DNA of 59,521 nt, from positions 1-59,521 of the forward strand of contig NZ_JARWPM010000427.1 in assembly GCF_029869215.1 (NCBI RefSeq), written 5' to 3'. Each line of letters opens with the position of its first letter. Position 1 is the first letter of the stretch. Below are positions 15,222 to 24,285 of the stretch, in pieces. Both the position numbers and the translations under genes were made by a program. This stretch comes from Nocardia carnea. GTDB taxonomy: Bacteria; Actinomycetota; Actinomycetes; Mycobacteriales; Mycobacteriaceae. The notes beneath the pieces are model-generated. The model was given only the letters and a program-made list of their open reading frames with translations. It did not search any database and was not told the origin of the DNA.

Positions 15222-16592
15222 TCAGCCACCGAACATCAGGTGCGAGACGGTGTAGATCGCCAGGCCCGCCAAACTGCCGACGACGGTGCCGTTGATCCGG
15301 ATGAATTGCAGGTCGCGGCCCACTTGGACTTCGATCTTCTTACTGGCTTCCTCGGCGTCCCAGCGGGCGACCGTATCGCTGACGATGGTGGCGATCTCGT
15401 CGGCGTAGTTGGCCGCCAGATAGCGCGCACCGCGTTCGATCCATCCGTCGACCTTGGCGCGGGTTTCGGTATCGTCGCGCAACCGCTCGCCGAGCTGCTG
15501 CACGTTCTCCGCGACCTTGCGGCGCAGCGTGCTGTCGGGATCGTCGGCGGATTCCAGGATCAGCCGTTTGGCGGCCCGCCAGGTGGCCTCGGCCAGACCG
15601 GTGATCTCCTCGCGGCCCATGATCTGGGTTTTGATCCGCTCGGCCTTCGCGATCATGGTTTCGTCGAACTGCAGGTCGTGCGCGAACTCCTCCAGGAACC
15701 GGTTGGCGGCCAGCCGGACCTCATGGTCGGGGGTGGAGCGCACCTTCCAGGTGAACTCGACCAGCTCGCGGTACACCCGCTCCGAGAGCAGCACGTTCAC
15801 GAACTTGGGCGCCCACTGCGGCGCCTCTCCCATGACGATTCGGTCGATCGTCTCCTGACTACCCAGTGCCCACTGATGCGCCCGTTCGGCCAGCAGATCC
15901 AGTAGCGGCAACTGGCGGTTGTCGGCCAGCAGTTCGGCCAGCACCCGGCCGATCGGCGGGCCCCACTGCGGTTCGGCGATCCGTTTCACGATCGTGTTAT
16001 CGATCACCTGCTCGACATCCTCGTCGCGCAGCACCCCCACCACGGCCCGCAGGATCGTCGAACTCTCCTCGGCGACCCGCGCGGCATTACCCGGATTCGC
16101 CATCCAGCGCCCGACCCGCCACGGGATCTGCGCGGAATTCACCTTCGCGGTCACCACCTCCGGCGAGAGGAAATTGGTACCGACGAAATTGCCCAGGCTC
16201 GCGCCCAGCTGGTCTTTCTTACGGCGGATGATCGCGGTATGCGGTATCGGCAGCCCCAGCGGATGCCGGAACAGCGCCGTCACCGCGAACCAGTCGGCCA
16301 GCGCACCCACCATCCCCGCCTCCGACGCGGCGCGCACATAACCCACCCAGTCCCCCGCACCGCCGCGCGACTCCAGCCACCGGCACACCAGGTAGATCAC
16401 GGTGGCCACCGCCAGGAACCCCGTGGCCACGGCCTTCATCCGCCGCAGATCACGCTTCTTGGCGACGTCGTCGGTGAGGGTGGCGAAGACACCCGGCGGT
16501 TCGGCCGTACCGCCGCGCGTGGGAGCCGCGGAAGCGGAATCGAGCACCGCACTACTGCCGGTAGCTTTCTGCATACCCCCATTCTGTGTCAT
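15222..16592 (-). CDS. DUF445 membrane protein
   Basis: A 456-residue DUF445 family protein. An N-terminal disordered region (about 1-45) precedes a transmembrane segment (about 50-70, AVATGFLAVATVIYLVCRW). The short conserved motif ADWFAVTALFRHPLGLPIPH follows, then a long alpha-helical domain, and a C-terminal membrane segment (GSLAGLAIYTVSHLMF). Members are envelope proteins of unknown function; the motif after the first helix is the family hallmark. The ATG at 16592 is used; an internal ATG at 16574 is possible. It lies upstream of the XRE-hbhA operon on the same strand. Confidence 0.85.
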   Translation of the reverse strand: MTQNGGMQKATGSSAVLDSASAAPTRGGTAEPPGVFATLTDDVAKKRDLRRMKAVATGFLAVATVIYLVCRWLESRGGAGDWVGYVRAASEAGMVGALADWFAVTALFRHPLGLPIPHTAIIRRKKDQLGASLGNFVGTNFLSPEVVTAKVNSAQIPWRVGRWMANPGNAARVAEESSTILRAVVGVLRDEDVEQVIDNTIVKRIAEPQWGPPIGRVLAELLADNRQLPLLDLLAERAHQWALGSQETIDRIVMGEAPQWAPKFVNVLLSERVYRELVEFTWKVRSTPDHEVRLAANRFLEEFAHDLQFDETMIAKAERIKTQIMGREEITGLAEATWRAAKRLILESADDPDSTLRRKVAENVQQLGERLRDDTETRAKVDGWIERGARYLAANYADEIATIVSDTVARWDAEEASKKIEVQVGRDLQFIRINGTVVGSLAGLAIYTVSHLMFGG

Positions 16593-16617
16593 TTGGTGCC
16601 GCCTCCGGCGGCACAGG

Positions 16618-16815
16618 GTTCGGGGCCCCCTTGGTCTCGTTCTTCACTCCGCCGCTCTGTGTTCGACTGCGCCGCCTCCGGCGTCGCCGGTCTGCGTTCG
16701 ACTGCGCCGCCTCCGGCGTCGCCGGTTCGGGGCCCCCGAAGTCTCGCTCTTCACTCCGCCGCTCCTCCGCTTCGCTCCCCCGCTCTGTCGCTCCAGAACG
16801 AGACGGGCCCCGAAC
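16618..16815. repeat. Mosaic of direct and inverted repeats
   Basis: A 35-bp tandem duplication lies at 16656-16690 and 16691-16725, with one mismatch and a GCCGCCTCCGGCG stem in each. A roughly 43-bp segment starting GTTCGGGGCCCCC at 16618 is repeated directly at 16725. Its outer part returns inverted at 16795-16815 (AGAACGAGAC then GGGCCCCGAAC). The stem motif is also found near 890-906. There is no gene; the segment may fold as a large stem. Confidence 0.7.
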
Positions 16816-16874
16816 CAGAAATGTGGGCCATCCGCCGACGGTGTGGTCAGGATGAACCCCCATCCCAAGGGTGG

Positions 16875-16950
16875 CTCGTCGGACTCCGAACGCAACCACG
16901 AGGCCGCCGAGTTCAGCGAGGCGCTCAGAGGGCCCGTATACCCCGAACCC
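16875..16950 (+). repeat. Single diverged unit of the 62-bp repeat family (locus C)
   Basis: The segment contains CCGAACGCAACCACGAGGC, then GCCGAGTTCAGCGAGGC and a TATACCCCGAACCC end, in the same order as the units of arrays A and B. It is one solitary, diverged copy downstream of the DUF885 gene's 3' end, preceded by the mosaic repeat. Confidence 0.55.
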
Positions 16951-16988
16951 CCGCGCGCGCCAGCGCGCCAAAAACACATCCCTCTAGT

Positions 16989-18179
16989 TCACCGGAGGGC
17001 CGACGGGATGAGGGGCTCGTCCAGCAATCGGCGGAACCGGTCGGCCCGCTCATCCGCGTCCGCAGCGCGGTCCAGCCAGCCGCCCAGCAGTTTGTAGCCC
17101 TCCACGTAGGTGCTGATGTAGGCGCGCCACAGCGGAGAAGACAGGAAACGCAGCGACTGGCGGGCGCGGTCCGGTGTGGTCAGCGACCAGCGTTCCAGGA
17201 AGGCGGCCACCTCGTCGGCGTCCTTGCCCTGATCGTGCAGCATGAGCGCCGCGTCCTGGCGCACGCCGAGCAGTTGCGCCGACGCCTCGGACAGCCGTTC
17301 GGCGCGGTCGCCGTCGAAGCGCAGGCCCAGGTCCGCGTAGATTTCCTGGGCCCATTTCCCCCAGCCGGGGCCGATGATCGAACGCAACGCCAGATCGGCG
17401 AGACCTTCGGCCATCAGGCATTGCGGTGTGTTCACCAGGAAGATGGTCTGCTCGTCCTGGCCGGCGGCCACCAGCCCGGCCTCCTTGCGGCAGTGCTCGG
17501 TGTGATGTCCCGGATAGGCCTCGTGCGCGATGAGCTTGGGCAGCATCGCCATGTGCTGGCGCAGATCGGAGTTGATCGCGACCTTCGAGTGGTAGTTGCC
17601 GAGGTAGTAGTTGAAACCCGACCACGGTTTGTCGCCGACCACCTCGTAGGTGACGTGTTCGCTGTCGGGCAGCGGGTAGCGCTCACGCACCAGTTCGCGC
17701 AGTGCGCCGGAGAACGCGTGCACACAGGCCTCGAGCCGGTCCGGGGGGATCTCGTCGGCCTTGCGGTGGGCTGCCATCCGCTCGGCGAGCGGACCCGTAC
17801 CGCCCAGCACCTCGTCGATCTTGCGATGCGCCTCCTGGTAATCGGCCGGATCCCCGGGGGCGATATCGACGTCGAAATAGGCGCGTACCTCGTCCACGAA
17901 GCCGATCTCGTCGCCCGCGAATTTGCGCGCCGAACATTCCAGTGCCCGCAGATGCACGTCGATGAACTCGGTCCGCTGCGGGCCCAGCCCGGCGGCGGGA
18001 AGTTCGGCGCGCAACCGGGCGGCGGTGCGGGCCAGTTCCCGGGGTTCGGGCCGCGGCGCGTTCTCCACCGCGTGCCGCAGCTGCGGATCGCCGGTGTAGG
18101 CGTCGACGAAACCTTCTTCGAGCCGGTCGAATGCCAATCCGAGCCGCAGGTATTCCGTTACCACAGGATGGGCTTGCAT
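16989..18179 (-). CDS. DUF885 family protein, putative metallopeptidase
   Basis: A 396-residue DUF885 protein. The family is related to M3/M32-like zinc carboxypeptidases and carries a conserved HExxPGHH motif, here HEAYPGHHTEH at about residue 254; the second glutamate is likely in AEGLADL. It has no signal peptide, so it is probably cytoplasmic. I placed the start at the ATG at 18179 because the upstream part of the open frame has no conserved features. Peptidase activity is an inference from the metal motif; the substrate is unknown. Confidence 0.82.
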   Translation of the reverse strand: MQAHPVVTEYLRLGLAFDRLEEGFVDAYTGDPQLRHAVENAPRPEPRELARTAARLRAELPAAGLGPQRTEFIDVHLRALECSARKFAGDEIGFVDEVRAYFDVDIAPGDPADYQEAHRKIDEVLGGTGPLAERMAAHRKADEIPPDRLEACVHAFSGALRELVRERYPLPDSEHVTYEVVGDKPWSGFNYYLGNYHSKVAINSDLRQHMAMLPKLIAHEAYPGHHTEHCRKEAGLVAAGQDEQTIFLVNTPQCLMAEGLADLALRSIIGPGWGKWAQEIYADLGLRFDGDRAERLSEASAQLLGVRQDAALMLHDQGKDADEVAAFLERWSLTTPDRARQSLRFLSSPLWRAYISTYVEGYKLLGGWLDRAADADERADRFRRLLDEPLIPSALR

Positions 18180-18445
18180 CCCTCCGACGATAGCGGTGAA
18201 CCCGGTATCCCGCGGGCCTGCCCGTAACGCTCCGGGCCGGCTACCCGGATCGCCGCGCGGTGCTGTGGTTATATCAACCGGTAATGGACCCCCTCGTCGG
18301 TGTGCCCGTACCGGAGGCGCAGAATTCAGCCATGAGGGCACAGCCAGAGCGCCGGACCGGCCGCAGTCGAGGTCGCCGTGAGCGCGGCGTCTCCCGGGTA
18401 CGGCACCGCGAGTTCGAGTGTCCGGCAGAGCGGAGCGCTGAGTAG

Positions 18446-19378
18446 ATGGCCAAGGCGAGCGAGCCCAGTCCGTATGTGGAATTCGACCGGAAACAGTGGC
18501 GCGAACTGCGTAAGTCGACTCCGCTGGTGCTCACCGAAGAGGAACTGATCGGGCTGCGCGGCCTGGGTGAGCAGATCGATCTGGAAGAGGTCGCGGAGGT
18601 CTACCTGCCGCTCGCGCGACTCATCCACCTGCAGGTCGCCGCGAAACAGCGGTTGTTCGCCGCGACCGCCACCTTCCTCGGTGAAGCGCATCCGGACAAA
18701 CAGGTGCCGTTCGTGATCGGGGTGGCCGGCAGTGTGGCCGTCGGCAAATCCACCACGGCCCGCGTCCTGCAGGCGCTTCTGGCCCGGTGGGATCACCATC
18801 CGCGTGTCGACTTGGTGACCACCGACGGATTCCTCTATCCCACGGCCGAACTCACGCGCCGCGGCATCATGCATCGCAAGGGTTTCCCGGAAAGCTACGA
18901 CCGGCGCAAACTGCTGCGTTTCGTCACCGAGGTCAAATCGGGCGCCGAAGAAGTGTGCGCGCCGGTGTATTCGCATATCTCCTACGACATCGTGCCGGGC
19001 GAATTCCACTGTGTCCGCCAGCCCGACATCCTGATCGTCGAGGGCCTGAATGTATTACAGACGGGCCCGCGCCTGATGGTCTCGGACCTGTTCGATTTCT
19101 CGATCTATGTGGACGCCCGGATCGAAGATATCGAGAACTGGTACGTGCGCCGGTTCCTGAGCCTGCGCGCCACCGGTTTCGCCGACCCCCGGGCCCATTT
19201 CCACCACTATGCGAAATTCTCCGATTCCGAGGCGACCGCCGCCGCGAAGGACATCTGGAATTCCACCAACCGCCCTAATCTCGTGGACAATATCCTGCCC
19301 ACCCGCCCCCGCGCGACCCTCGTACTGCGCAAGGACTCCGACCACAGCATCAACCGCCTCCGCCTCCGCAAGCTGTAG
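18446..19378 (+). CDS. coaA: Type I pantothenate kinase
   Basis: CoaA phosphorylates pantothenate in the first step of coenzyme A synthesis. The 310-residue protein carries the Walker A motif GVAGSVAVGKST (residues 92-103), DLVTTDGFLYP, the pantothenate-binding region MHRKGFPESYDRRKLLRF and the C-terminal end DHSINRLRLRKL. Length and C-terminus match mycobacterial PanK, so the gene is intact. It is the last gene before array B and the low-complexity block, so its downstream context is unreliable. Confidence 0.96.
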   Translation: MAKASEPSPYVEFDRKQWRELRKSTPLVLTEEELIGLRGLGEQIDLEEVAEVYLPLARLIHLQVAAKQRLFAATATFLGEAHPDKQVPFVIGVAGSVAVGKSTTARVLQALLARWDHHPRVDLVTTDGFLYPTAELTRRGIMHRKGFPESYDRRKLLRFVTEVKSGAEEVCAPVYSHISYDIVPGEFHCVRQPDILIVEGLNVLQTGPRLMVSDLFDFSIYVDARIEDIENWYVRRFLSLRATGFADPRAHFHHYAKFSDSEATAAAKDIWNSTNRPNLVDNILPTRPRATLVLRKDSDHSINRLRLRKL

Positions 19379-19429
19379 TAAGACCGGCGAGCCCGTGCAA
19401 GTCCCACCCGAACCCCCAGCGCACCCGGC

Positions 19430-19900
19430 AACGCCGAACCCAGCGAAGCCTTTGGCAGTCCACACAGCCGGAACCGAACCCGCCCAGCCGCACCGCCGGT
19501 TCAGCGATTCTCTCGCTGCGCACCGAACCCCAACGCGACCACGGCGGCGCCGAGTCTTACGAGACCCTGAAAAGTTCACATAACCCCGAAGCCCAACGCA
19601 ATCACGGCGACGCCGAGCCTCACGAGACCCTGAAATGCCTACAGAACCCCGGAACCGGACGCGACTACGGCGGTGCCGAGTCCAGCAAGGCCCCCGGATG
19701 TCCGCAATACCGAACCCGAACGCAACCACGGCGACGCCGAGTCTTACGAAGCCCTGAAAGGTTCACAGAACCCCGAAACCGGACGCGGCCACGGCGGTGC
19801 CGAGTCCAGCAAGGCCCCCGGATGTCCGCAATACCGAACCCGAACGCAACCACGGCGGCGCCGAGTCTTACGAGGCCCTTGGAGGGTTTGGCCCGTGCCC
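19430..19900 (+). repeat. 62-bp tandem repeat array B
   Basis: Diverged units near 19430-19558 are followed by units at about 19559-19621, 19622-19683, 19684-19745, 19746-19807 and 19808-19869, then a truncated unit. Units at 19684 and 19808 differ at one base only, while those between are of a second type, so part of the array has a 124-base higher-order period. Sequence blocks (CGAACCCGAACGCAACCACG, CGGCGGTGCCGAGTC) are those of array A. The array follows the coaA stop and ends with GGGTTTGGCCCGTGCCC, matching the end of array A. Confidence 0.85.
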
Positions 19901-20033
<133 letters not shown>

Positions 20034-20167
20034 CGACCGGTTGTGTGCGGGTCCCTGGCGGAATCCTGAGGAAATTCGATATAACACTTTCCGAGAACGG
20101 CATTATCGGGCAACCTGGGTACTGCCGTGAACCACGCGCATGACCGTCACGACAGTTAGGGAAGCCG

Positions 20168-21295
20168 ATGAAGTCCAAGGGTGCATTGATCTGGGATTAC
20201 GCGCAGCCGTGGTCGGTCGAGGAGATCGAAATCGGCGATCCCCAGCAGGGTGAGGTGAAGGTGCGGGTGGAAACGGCCGGACTGTGCCAGTTCGACCAGC
20301 GCCTGGCCAGCGGCGATGTACCCACCGCCGAATTCCCGATTCTCGGGGGGCACGAGGGCGCCGGGGTGATCGTGGAGGTCGGCACCGGGGTGGACCAGCT
20401 CGCCGTGGGCGATCATGTGGTCTTCTCCTTCATCCCGGCGTGCGGGATATGCCAATCCTGCCTATCGGGGCATCACAACCTCTGCGACCGGGGACAGGAC
20501 CTACTCAGCCGCGGCGCGGTATCCGACGGCACCTTCCGTATCCGCGCGCGCGGCCACAATGTGCATCCCACCTCCCTGATCGGCGCCTTCGCCCCCTACG
20601 CGGTAGTGCACAAGAGTTCGGTGGTCAAGATCGACCCGACCATACCGTTCGATATCGCCTGCCTGGCCAGTTGCAGTGTCACCACCGGATACGGCGCCGT
20701 GGTCAATACGGCAACCGTCCGGCCGGGCGAGGATGTCGCGGTGATCGGCGCCGGCGCGGTGGGCACGGCGGCGGTACAGGCGGCGGTGATCTCCGGAGCG
20801 CGGCGAATCTTCGCGGTGGATCCCATCCAGGCCAAATGCACTCAGGCCGCGAAATTCGGGGCCACCCACACCTACTCCGATATCGATACCGCGATCGGCG
20901 CGATCGAGGAGGTGACCGGTGGGCAGATGTGCCGGACGGTGATCGTGGCGGTCGGCCGGTGCGACGGGCACGATCTCGCCAAATGGATGCGGATCACCGC
21001 CAAGGCCGGTAGTTGTGTCCTGGCGGCCACCGGCGATGCCGCGGAGACCAATCCGCGGATGAACCTTTCGGCGCTGACCTTCCAGCAGAAGAGCCTGTGT
21101 GGCACCCTGTTCGGCGGCGGGAACCCGCAGTTGCTGATCCCCGAAGTGCTGGCGCTGTACAAGCTCGGCGATCTCGGGCTCGGCGATATGATCACCCGCG
21201 AGTATTCGCTCGACCGGATCAACGAGGGTTTCGCCGATATGCTCGCGGGCCGCAATATTCGCGGCATCATCCGGTTCACCGACGCCGATCGCTGA
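20168..21295 (+). CDS. NDMA-type zinc-dependent alcohol dehydrogenase
   Basis: A 375-residue medium-chain dehydrogenase of the mycofactocin-associated, NDMA-dependent type (start MKSKGALIWDYAQPWSVEEI, end NIRGIIRFTDADR). Catalytic zinc ligands are plausible: Cys in GLCQFD, His-Glu in GGHEGAG, Cys in LASCSVTTGYG. The structural zinc site is CGICQSCLSGHHNLC. The Rossmann motif is VIGAGAVG. Most relatives have CHSD at the first zinc ligand; here it is CQFD, with the following His pair also lost, so substrate or relay may differ. GGGAAG serves as ribosome binding site. Its upstream neighbour is uncertain because of the block at 19901-20032. Confidence 0.88.
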   Translation: MKSKGALIWDYAQPWSVEEIEIGDPQQGEVKVRVETAGLCQFDQRLASGDVPTAEFPILGGHEGAGVIVEVGTGVDQLAVGDHVVFSFIPACGICQSCLSGHHNLCDRGQDLLSRGAVSDGTFRIRARGHNVHPTSLIGAFAPYAVVHKSSVVKIDPTIPFDIACLASCSVTTGYGAVVNTATVRPGEDVAVIGAGAVGTAAVQAAVISGARRIFAVDPIQAKCTQAAKFGATHTYSDIDTAIGAIEEVTGGQMCRTVIVAVGRCDGHDLAKWMRITAKAGSCVLAATGDAAETNPRMNLSALTFQQKSLCGTLFGGGNPQLLIPEVLALYKLGDLGLGDMITREYSLDRINEGFADMLAGRNIRGIIRFTDADR

Positions 21296-21315
21296 CCGGC
21301 GCCGGTGCGGCCGGA

Positions 21316-21774
21316 TCAGAACACGACCCGGCTCACCGCCTCCGCGATCACGGCGGGCTTGCTGCCGCCCTCGGTTTCCACGGTGTGCTGCACGACCAGT
21401 TGCAGCGCACCGCCGGCCACCTCGGTCGCATCCACCAGCACCGCGGTCGAGCGCACCTTCGCCCCCACCGGGACCGGGCTCGGGAAGCGGACCTTGTTGG
21501 AGCCGTAGTTGATGCCCAGTTTCGCGTTCGCGAACGTGAAGATCTGGGAGGTGAACAGCGGCAGCAGTGAGAGCGTCAGATAACCGTGCGCGATGGGCCC
21601 GCCGAACGGGCTCTCCCGTTTCGCGCGTTCGGGATCGACATGGATCCACTGGTGGTCGCCGGTGGCCTCGGCGAACTGGTCGACCATCTGCTGGGTGACC
21701 TCCACCCAGTCGCTGGTGCCGAGGGTCTCTCCCACTGCCGCCAGGACCTCGTCCTTACCGGTGAATGTGCGCAC
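21316..21774 (-). CDS. MaoC-like (R)-specific enoyl-CoA hydratase
   Basis: A 152-residue single hot-dog-fold protein of the MaoC family, close to mycobacterial Rv0130/HtdZ. It hydrates trans-2-enoyl-CoA to (R)-3-hydroxyacyl-CoA. The catalytic Asp40 and His45 lie in EATGDHQWIHVDPERA, the hydratase 2 motif, and the conserved PFGGPIAHGYLTLSLLP follows. The start is a GTG at 21774 with AAGGAGA 7 bases upstream. It is convergent with the preceding alcohol dehydrogenase. A role in fatty acyl or methyl-branched lipid metabolism is inferred. Confidence 0.9.
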   Translation of the reverse strand: MRTFTGKDEVLAAVGETLGTSDWVEVTQQMVDQFAEATGDHQWIHVDPERAKRESPFGGPIAHGYLTLSLLPLFTSQIFTFANAKLGINYGSNKVRFPSPVPVGAKVRSTAVLVDATEVAGGALQLVVQHTVETEGGSKPAVIAEAVSRVVF

Positions 21775-22106
21775 AGTTGTCTCCTTCGATCCCGTGCCGC
21801 GCGCTGTCGCGACATCGCAACTCCACTAATAGGTATTCCGCACTCGGCGCCGGAGTTCAACCCGAACTGAGACATTTTCCAGATGAGTCGCAAATAGGCG
21901 GTATTACCCGCGGTCGGCACAGCACGCCGAATACCACGCCCACGCCGACCGGGCCGCGGCCGACCCATTCAGCGGGGCAACCCGTACGCTCGTTATGCTA
22001 CGGCCGGTCATCGGATGAATCCGTTGGACCGCGCTCGGGCACAGTCGCCCTCGACGTTTCGCGGCGGCGCGGCCGCCGGGCCCCGCCGACCCAGGAGATC
22101 GCTACA
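21775..22106. other. Intergenic region between MaoC and TauE genes
   Basis: No gene is seen here. The left part (about 21790-21925) is AT-richer and includes a small dyad AATAGGTATT at about 21831, suggesting the divergent promoters of the hydratase and transporter genes. The right part is GC-rich without recognisable motifs. Confidence 0.5.
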
Positions 22107-22844
22107 TTGACCGTGCTCACCGTCGGACTGGTCGCGGTCGCCGGGTTCTTCGCCGGATTGGTCGGCTACGTCACCGGTATCGCTTCCTTGATCTCCTATC
22201 CGGCGCTGCTGGCCGCCGGATTGTCCCCGGTATCGGCGAACGTGACCAATACCGTCGCGATGGTCGCCGTCGGCGCGGGGTCGACAGCGAAGGCGGGCGC
22301 CGCTGTCGCCGGTAACCGGCGGGCCCTGCTCCTGCACGCGGGCTGCGCCGCCCTCGGCGGGCTCGGCGGCGCAGCGTTGCTGCTGACCACCCCCGCCGAG
22401 GTGTTCGACGCCCTCGTCCCGGTACTCATCGCATTCGCCTCGGGCAGCCTGTTGTTGCAGCCCAAACTGCGCGAACTCGCCGGCAACCGGACTTTTCCCC
22501 GGATGTACCCGCTGGCGACCGCGGTCGTGGCGCTCTACGGCGGATACTTCGGGGCCGGAGTGGGAGTGATGTTCCTGGCGCTGATCCTGGTCTGCACCTC
22601 CGAGACGATCTGGCGGGCGAGCGTGCTCAAGAGTGTGCTCACCGGGGTAGGCAACCTCGTCGCGGCCGTCGGCTTCGCGCTTTTCGGGCCGGTGCACTGG
22701 GTCGCGGCGGCCGCCATGGGGCTCGGCGCGTTCGCCGGCGGCTGGTTCGGGCCCGCGCTCGTCGCGCGGCTGCCACCGGCCGGTATGCGGATCGGTGTCG
22801 CGCTCTGCGGGTTCGGGCTCGCGGGATATCTGGCCCTCGGCTGA
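22107..22844 (+). CDS. TauE/SafE family transporter
   Basis: A 245-residue polytopic membrane protein of the TauE/SafE (sulfite exporter) family. About seven to eight hydrophobic segments are visible, with the paired family motifs GLVGYVTGIASLISYPALL and YGGYFGAGVGVMFLALIL in the two halves. The substrate may be sulfite, sulfoacetate or another organic anion; it cannot be read. The start is a TTG at 22107 with CAGGAG 9 bases upstream; a GTG at 22113 is an alternative. It is convergent with the alcohol dehydrogenase at 22864, 19 bases away. Confidence 0.83.
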   Translation: MTVLTVGLVAVAGFFAGLVGYVTGIASLISYPALLAAGLSPVSANVTNTVAMVAVGAGSTAKAGAAVAGNRRALLLHAGCAALGGLGGAALLLTTPAEVFDALVPVLIAFASGSLLLQPKLRELAGNRTFPRMYPLATAVVALYGGYFGAGVGVMFLALILVCTSETIWRASVLKSVLTGVGNLVAAVGFALFGPVHWVAAAAMGLGAFAGGWFGPALVARLPPAGMRIGVALCGFGLAGYLALG

Positions 22845-22863
22845 ATCCGCTCCGGGCGACCGG

Positions 22864-24054
22864 TCAGGCCGCGGGGTCCAGGACGATCTTGATGGCGCCG
22901 TCGTCCTTGGCCTGGAACATGCGATACGCGTCCGGGGCGGCGGACAGCGGCAGGTGGTGGGTCGCGAAGGTGTCGACACCCAGCGGATCGCTGTCGTCGA
23001 GCAGCGGCAGGATATCGCCGGCCCAGCGCTTCACATTGGCCTGGCCCATCCGCAGCTGGATCTGTTTGTCGAACAGCACGCGCATGGGCAGGGGATCGGC
23101 CATCCCGCCGTACACGCCGATGATCGAAATCGTGCCGCCGCGGCGGACGATATCGATCGCCGCGTTCAGGGCGGCGAGCCGGTCCAGGCCCACCGTGTTC
23201 ATCGCCGGTGCTGCCAGCGCGGACGGTAGATACGAGGCAGCGCGCTGGGCCTCGGCCGCCAGCGGCGACCCGTGCGCTTCCATCCCGACCGCCTCGATCA
23301 CCGCATCACTGCCCCGGCCCTCGGTGCGGTCGCGGACGGCGGCGGTCAGCCGCGCGCCGCCGACGGCACGCAGGTCGATGGTGTCGATCCCACGGGCGGC
23401 CGCACGATCCAGTCGTTCCTCGACGAGATCCACCCCGATCACCTGCAGCCCCCGGTGGTGCGCGATCCGGGCCGCCATCTCACCGATCGGCCCGAGTCCC
23501 AGAACGGTGACCGAACCCCCGTCCGGCACCGCGGCGTATTCGACGGCCTGCCAGGCGGTGGGCAGCACATCGGAGAGGAACAGGTAGCGGGTATCGCCGG
23601 GGCCGTCCGGCACCCGGATATGGGTGGAATCGGCGTACGGAACCCGCAGGTATTCGGCCTGACCGCCGGGGACCTGACCGTAGAGCTTCGAGTAGCCGAA
23701 CAGTGCCGCCCCGCAGCCCTGCTCTCGCACCTGAGTGGTTTCGCATTGGGTCATCAGACCCTGCCGGCACATCACGCATTCGCCACAGCTGATCTGAAAC
23801 GGCACCACCACCCGGTCGCCGGCGGACAGTCCGGTGACCTCGGAGCCGACCTCCTCGACCACACCGATCGCCTCGTGCCCGAGCACATCGCCCGGCGTCA
23901 TATACGGCCCGAGCAGTTCGTACAGATGCAGATCGGAACCGCAGATCGCGGTGGAGGTCACCCGGACCACGGCATCACCCGGTTCCCGGATCCGCGGTTC
24001 GGCGATATCGCGGACCTGCACATTCCGTTTGCCCTGCCACGTCACAGCCTGCAT
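22864..24054 (-). CDS. Zinc-dependent alcohol dehydrogenase (formaldehyde dehydrogenase-like)
   Basis: A 396-residue medium-chain dehydrogenase resembling glutathione-independent formaldehyde dehydrogenases and threonine-dehydrogenase-like enzymes. The catalytic zinc site is AICGSDLH plus GHEAIG; structural zinc cysteines are in CGECVMCRQGLMTQC; the NAD motif is VLGLGPIGEMA. A long insertion near residues 270-300 is typical of the formaldehyde-dehydrogenase subgroup. The true substrate is unknown. Homology starts at the ATG at 24054; the longer open frame upstream is not conserved. Confidence 0.88.
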   Translation of the reverse strand: MQAVTWQGKRNVQVRDIAEPRIREPGDAVVRVTSTAICGSDLHLYELLGPYMTPGDVLGHEAIGVVEEVGSEVTGLSAGDRVVVPFQISCGECVMCRQGLMTQCETTQVREQGCGAALFGYSKLYGQVPGGQAEYLRVPYADSTHIRVPDGPGDTRYLFLSDVLPTAWQAVEYAAVPDGGSVTVLGLGPIGEMAARIAHHRGLQVIGVDLVEERLDRAAARGIDTIDLRAVGGARLTAAVRDRTEGRGSDAVIEAVGMEAHGSPLAAEAQRAASYLPSALAAPAMNTVGLDRLAALNAAIDIVRRGGTISIIGVYGGMADPLPMRVLFDKQIQLRMGQANVKRWAGDILPLLDDSDPLGVDTFATHHLPLSAAPDAYRMFQAKDDGAIKIVLDPAA

Positions 24055-24285
24055 TTCGCCACCTCGACCTCCGGGTTCGACTGCGCCCTCGGCGCACACA
24101 CCGTCGTGCGCGCGCGCCGAGGGGCTGGACCCGACGCGGCTACCCCGGTCCCCTCCCGGTAAACGTCCGGGGCAGGCAGCCGACCGCCGTGTTGCGCGCC
24201 GTGGGTCGCGGTCTGGTTCCGGGCTACCGGGGTGATCGGGTCCGGCAGCTCCCGCAGGCACGCGCAGGGAACGAACCGCCCGGAA

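Noticed and set aside
16593..16988. Small proteins encoded between DUF445 and DUF885
   Set aside because: The frames arise from direct and inverted repeats and have no typical codon pattern.
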